Of a DNA stretch of 9,705 bases, positions 7,891 to 9,705 are shown piece by piece. The stretch lies in contig JASFRI010000146.1 of the NCBI GenBank assembly GCA_050115015.1, forward strand, positions 1 to 9,705, read 5' to 3'. A program made the position numbers and the translations under genes. Source of the stretch: JASFRI01 sp050115015. Its GTDB lineage: Bacteria; Acidobacteriota; Polarisedimenticolia; CBDVAL01. The notes beneath the pieces are model-generated. The model ran no database searches, was not told the DNA's origin, and saw nothing but the letters and a program-made list of their open reading frames with translations. Position 1 is the first letter of the stretch. The number at the start of each line of letters is the position of its first letter.

Positions 7891-7912
7891 GTTACAAACA
7901 ACCGTTTGAAAC
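7891..7912. promoter_or_regulatory. Probable TetR-family operator (22-bp inverted repeat)
   Basis: On the plus strand the half-sites are GTTACAAAC and GTTTGAAAC, separated by AACC. They are complementary at 8 of 9 positions. The AT-rich palindrome stands out in a GC-rich region and sits 12 bases upstream of the repressor GTG start, next to its Shine-Dalgarno. Position, size and symmetry fit a TetR dimer site controlling the efflux operon. Binding itself is inferred. Confidence 0.75.
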
Positions 7913-7922
7913 AGACATATGA

Positions 7923-7951
7923 ACGCTACCACGCGGGGGTAGCGCTGTCCA
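7923..7951 (-). promoter_or_regulatory. Possible weak promoter of the efflux operon
   Basis: On the minus strand TGGACA (7946-7951) and TAGCGT (7923-7928) are 17 bases apart, placing a start point just before the operator so that a bound repressor would block it. The -10 match is poor, and other AT-rich options such as CATATG overlap the same region. Confidence 0.3.
7924..7944. repeat. Second inverted repeat next to the operator
   Basis: CGCTACC (7924-7930) and GGTAGCG (7938-7944) are perfect 7-base arms around a 7-base centre. The repeat lies 11 bases from the TetR-type operator and does not share its sequence, so a different regulator or an RNA hairpin is possible. Confidence 0.5.
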
Positions 7952-8062
7952 GGGGTGGCCCGGGGAGGAGGCCGTTGCCCGGGGTTCGGGGGGGGCCGCA
8001 CCGCGGGACCGGCCTTGTGACCGATAGTGCTAGCTCTTTCCGCCGAGGCTCGGTCCACCCGA

Positions 8063-8091
8063 TTGACGGAACGCCCTGTTCGCGGCATATT
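8063..8091 (+). promoter_or_regulatory. Sigma70-like promoter of the secreted-protein pair
   Basis: TTGACG (8063-8068, 5 of 6 to consensus) and CATATT (8086-8091, 4 of 6) are spaced by exactly 17 bases. Transcription would start near 8098, leaving a leader of roughly 28 bases that contains the GGGAGGAGG ribosome-binding site and the TTG start at 8126. This placement makes the upstream ATG at 8099 an unlikely start. Confidence 0.6.
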
Positions 8092-8114
8092 CCGGAGGAT
8101 GTACCCGGGTGTGA

Positions 8115-8123
8115 GGGAGGAGG
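8115..8123 (+). promoter_or_regulatory. Ribosome-binding site deciding a TTG start
   Basis: GGGAGGAGG contains GGAGG at 8116-8120, five bases before TTG at 8126. The competing GTG at 8111 overlaps no such site at proper distance: its nearest GGAGG, at 8094-8098, is 12 bases away and lies at about the predicted transcript start. Confidence 0.6.
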
Positions 8124-8125
8124 CA

Positions 8126-8629
8126 TTGGAACCTCGAGGTCGAAGGTCGAGGCGGTTCGGGATACCGGCGCTGGTCCTGCTGTCGCTCGTGGCCGAGGGG
8201 CATGCGCAGGAGTCTCCGGGCTACGTTGCCGACCGGACGACGGTCGCCGCCGTGGCGGGCCGCGCCGCCTCCACGGGGTACGTCCTGGAGCTGACCGCCG
8301 GGGAGATCCATCCGGCCGGGTCCGGCTCCTACTGCAACTTGGGGTTCACCGACAGCACCGGCTTCTGGTCCGTGCTGGGGGACACTGAAGTGCCGGTGGT
8401 CCTTCAGGTCGGTCAGGACCCGCTGGATCCGGACAACGCCCTGCTGGAGTGGAGTGGTTCCGCGGCGTCGTTCGACCTGCTCCGCAGCTCGCTGGCGACC
8501 GAGGCACGCGACCCGCTGCACCTACTGACGACCACGGCCGGATGCGATGCCGCGGACCCCGATCCCCCCGCCCCGAGCATTTTCTATTACGTCGTGGTTC
8601 CCTCGGGCAGCCTGGAGGCCGCACCATGA
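8126..8629 (+). CDS. Secreted beta-rich protein of unknown function
   Basis: I do not recognise a named family. From the TTG start at 8126 the product is 167 residues. It has a basic n-region (MEPRGRRSRRFG), a hydrophobic core (IPALVLLSLV) and a likely signal-peptidase site after GHA (residue 27). The mature part has two cysteines, C70 and C140, able to form one disulfide. Its second half, ALLEWSGSAASFDLLRSS then PAPSIFYYVVVP (about 105-159), resembles the fibronectin-III-like beta-sandwich modules common at the ends of secreted proteins in Myxococcota-like genomes. The first half (GYVLELTAGEIHPAGSGSY) looks like the beta-strand segment that often precedes them. Alternative in-frame starts are GTG 8111 and ATG 8099. 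The stop overlaps the next gene as ATGA, so the two are probably made together and may act together at the cell surface or outside the cell. Confidence 0.75.
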   Translation: MEPRGRRSRRFGIPALVLLSLVAEGHAQESPGYVADRTTVAAVAGRAASTGYVLELTAGEIHPAGSGSYCNLGFTDSTGFWSVLGDTEVPVVLQVGQDPLDPDNALLEWSGSAASFDLLRSSLATEARDPLHLLTTTAGCDAADPDPPAPSIFYYVVVPSGSLEAAP

Positions 8630-9705
8630 GACCGTACCGGACGATCCTCAGCCTCTCCTTCCTCTGCGTGATGGCGTTCGGAGCGGTGGCGCAGACGACG
8701 CCGCCGGCCCTGAAGATCCAGGGGTACCTGAGCGATCGGACCGGCGGGACCCCGGTGCCCGCCAGCGGCGTCCACAGCATCACCTTCGCGATCTACGACG
8801 TCCTCGCGGGGGGCGTTCCCCTGGTCACCGTCGGTCCGCTCGCGGTGGACGTCTTCGACGGCCGCTACGAGGCGGAGATCCCCATCCTGCCCGACGCCTT
8901 CGACGGATCGGAGCGCTACCTGGAGCTGACCGTCAACGGCGAGCTGCTCGCCCCGCGCATCCGCATCGTGAGCACGCCGTTCGCGTTCCGCGCCGACCGG
9001 GCGGACGTGGCCGCGATGGTCGAGGCGGGAAGCGTGGATTCGGACAGCTTCGTGGCGGGCTCGGTGGACGCCGCCGCCCTGGCCGACGGCTCGGTGACGC
9101 CCGGGAAGCTGGCCTCGTTCTGCGCCGTGGGGGAGATCCTGGTCCAGACCGCCGGCGGCTGGATGTGCGGCACGCCACCCGGGGGCGGGGTGATCTGCCC
9201 ACCCGGCAGCTACATCCACTGTCCGTACGGCGGCCCGACCGGGACCGACGGGGTCGGGGAATGCAGCGCTTCCATCAGCACGTGCAACGGTTCCGGCACC
9301 GCCTTCGGTCCGTGCACCGGCGAGGTAACCCCGGCGGCGGAGACCTGCGACGGCCTCGACAACGATTGCGACGGGGCGGTGGACGAGGACGATCCCGGCG
9401 GTGGCGGGGCCTGCAGCACCGGCCAGCCGGGCGTCTGTGCCAGCGGGACGCAGACCTGCGCCGCGGGTAGCCTGGTGTGCCAGCCGAACACCGCCGCGTC
9501 CCCTGAGCTGTGCGACGGCCTGGACAACGATTGCGACGGCAGCGTGGACGAGGGGAACCCCGGCGGCGGTGGGTCGTGCAGCACCGGTCAGCCGGGTGTC
9601 TGTGCCGCCGGGACGCAAACCTGCCAGTCCGGGGCGGTGACCTGCGAGCCGACGACGTCCCCGTCGGCGGAGGTGTGCGACGGTCTGGACAACGACTGCG
9701 ACGGT
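8626..9705 (+). CDS. Secreted multi-cysteine protein with MopE-like repeats (partial, right end cut)
   Basis: ATG at 8626, with GGAGG 7 bases upstream, overlaps the previous stop as ATGA. The visible 360 residues start with a signal peptide (cleavage near AVA22-Q23). A beta-rich N-terminal domain follows (about 29-122: LKIQGYLSDRTGGTPVPASG, ITFAIYDVL, ERYLELTVNGE, RIRIVSTPFAFRA), of a kind seen in large secreted or fibre-like proteins. A short repetitive stretch (GSVDSDSFVAGSVDAAALADGSVTPGKL, about 136-162) links to a divergent Cys-rich unit (191-240). From C241 there are tandem 55-residue units, each opening with CDGLDNDCDG and holding six cysteines. The DxDND/CDG motif matches the putative metal-binding motif family related to MopE. 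The Asp-rich loops suggest calcium or other metal binding, but this is inference. The gene continues beyond the window. The role is probably a surface or extracellular structural or adhesive protein. Confidence 0.88.
   Translation, partial: MRPYRTILSLSFLCVMAFGAVAQTTPPALKIQGYLSDRTGGTPVPASGVHSITFAIYDVLAGGVPLVTVGPLAVDVFDGRYEAEIPILPDAFDGSERYLELTVNGELLAPRIRIVSTPFAFRADRADVAAMVEAGSVDSDSFVAGSVDAAALADGSVTPGKLASFCAVGEILVQTAGGWMCGTPPGGGVICPPGSYIHCPYGGPTGTDGVGECSASISTCNGSGTAFGPCTGEVTPAAETCDGLDNDCDGAVDEDDPGGGGACSTGQPGVCASGTQTCAAGSLVCQPNTAASPELCDGLDNDCDGSVDEGNPGGGGSCSTGQPGVCAAGTQTCQSGAVTCEPTTSPSAEVCDGLDNDCDG
9346..9705 (+). repeat. In-frame tandem repeat, 165-bp (55-codon) period
   Basis: The CDGLDNDCDG block starts at 9346, 9511 and 9676, exactly 165 bases apart; the third copy is cut after 30 bases by the window end. 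Units 1 and 2 agree at about 39 of 55 residues, and all six cysteines align. About ten of the conserved residues use a different codon in the two copies, which points to old copies kept by selection rather than a fresh duplication. Confidence 0.92.

Noticed and set aside
7879..8088. 70-residue N-terminal extension of the TetR protein
   Set aside because: It reads through the operator, lacks TetR similarity, and GTG at 7878 has an ideal Shine-Dalgarno and gives a typical length.
6802..8388. 528-codon plus-strand frame
   Set aside because: It runs antisense to the outer-membrane and repressor genes, then through the intergenic region and out of frame across the secreted gene; composition is non-coding.
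8587..9618. 343-codon minus-strand frame opposite the repeat protein
   Set aside because: Its apparent repeats are simply the antisense of the 165-bp tandem repeat; it has no credible start context or domain.
9346..9705. CRISPR-like regular repeats
   Set aside because: The 165-bp repeats are in frame, coding and contiguous, with no spacers; they are protein repeats.

Overview
The window is high-GC DNA, apparently from an uncultured bacterium of the Myxococcota / Deltaproteobacteria / Acidobacteriota type. This placement is inferred from secreted multi-cysteine proteins with CDGLDNDCDG (MopE-like) repeats, a trypsin-like secreted protease remnant with a cysteine-rich tail, a PknB-type kinase remnant, and frequent GTG/TTG starts. 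No rRNA, tRNA, CRISPR array, insertion sequence or origin was seen.

Left flank (1-1450): two decayed genes on the minus strand. At 42-955 lies a secreted trypsin-like protease pseudogene. It keeps its signal peptide and the end of the catalytic domain, but the section that should carry the catalytic His and Asp is missing and a 1-base frameshift sits just before the catalytic-Ser motif. At 1216-1378 is a short N-terminal remnant of a Ser/Thr protein kinase with two frameshifts in its P-loop. The DNA around the kinase remnant holds no other recognisable gene.

Centre (1451-7878, minus strand): a complete, compact four-gene efflux operon. The order in transcription is a TetR/CecR-like repressor, a TolC/OprM-type outer-membrane lipoprotein, a membrane-fusion lipoprotein, and an MdtB/MdtC-like HAE1-family RND permease. 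All junctions overlap (17, 4 and 4 bases), so the genes are probably translationally coupled. A 22-bp inverted repeat directly upstream of the repressor start is the likely operator for autorepression, and a second, unrelated 21-bp inverted repeat lies just outside it. Together the three structural proteins would form an envelope-spanning proton-driven drug exporter, de-repressed when the TetR protein binds a ligand.

Right flank (8063-9705, plus strand): a divergent pair of exported proteins behind a good sigma70-like promoter. The first is a 167-aa secreted beta-rich protein starting at TTG. The second overlaps it by ATGA and is a large secreted protein carrying tandem 55-aa, six-cysteine MopE-like repeats; it runs off the right end of the window.

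I found no convincing wholly new system. The points most worth checking are the repressor-operator arrangement, the gene decay on the left, and the period-165 repeat protein.
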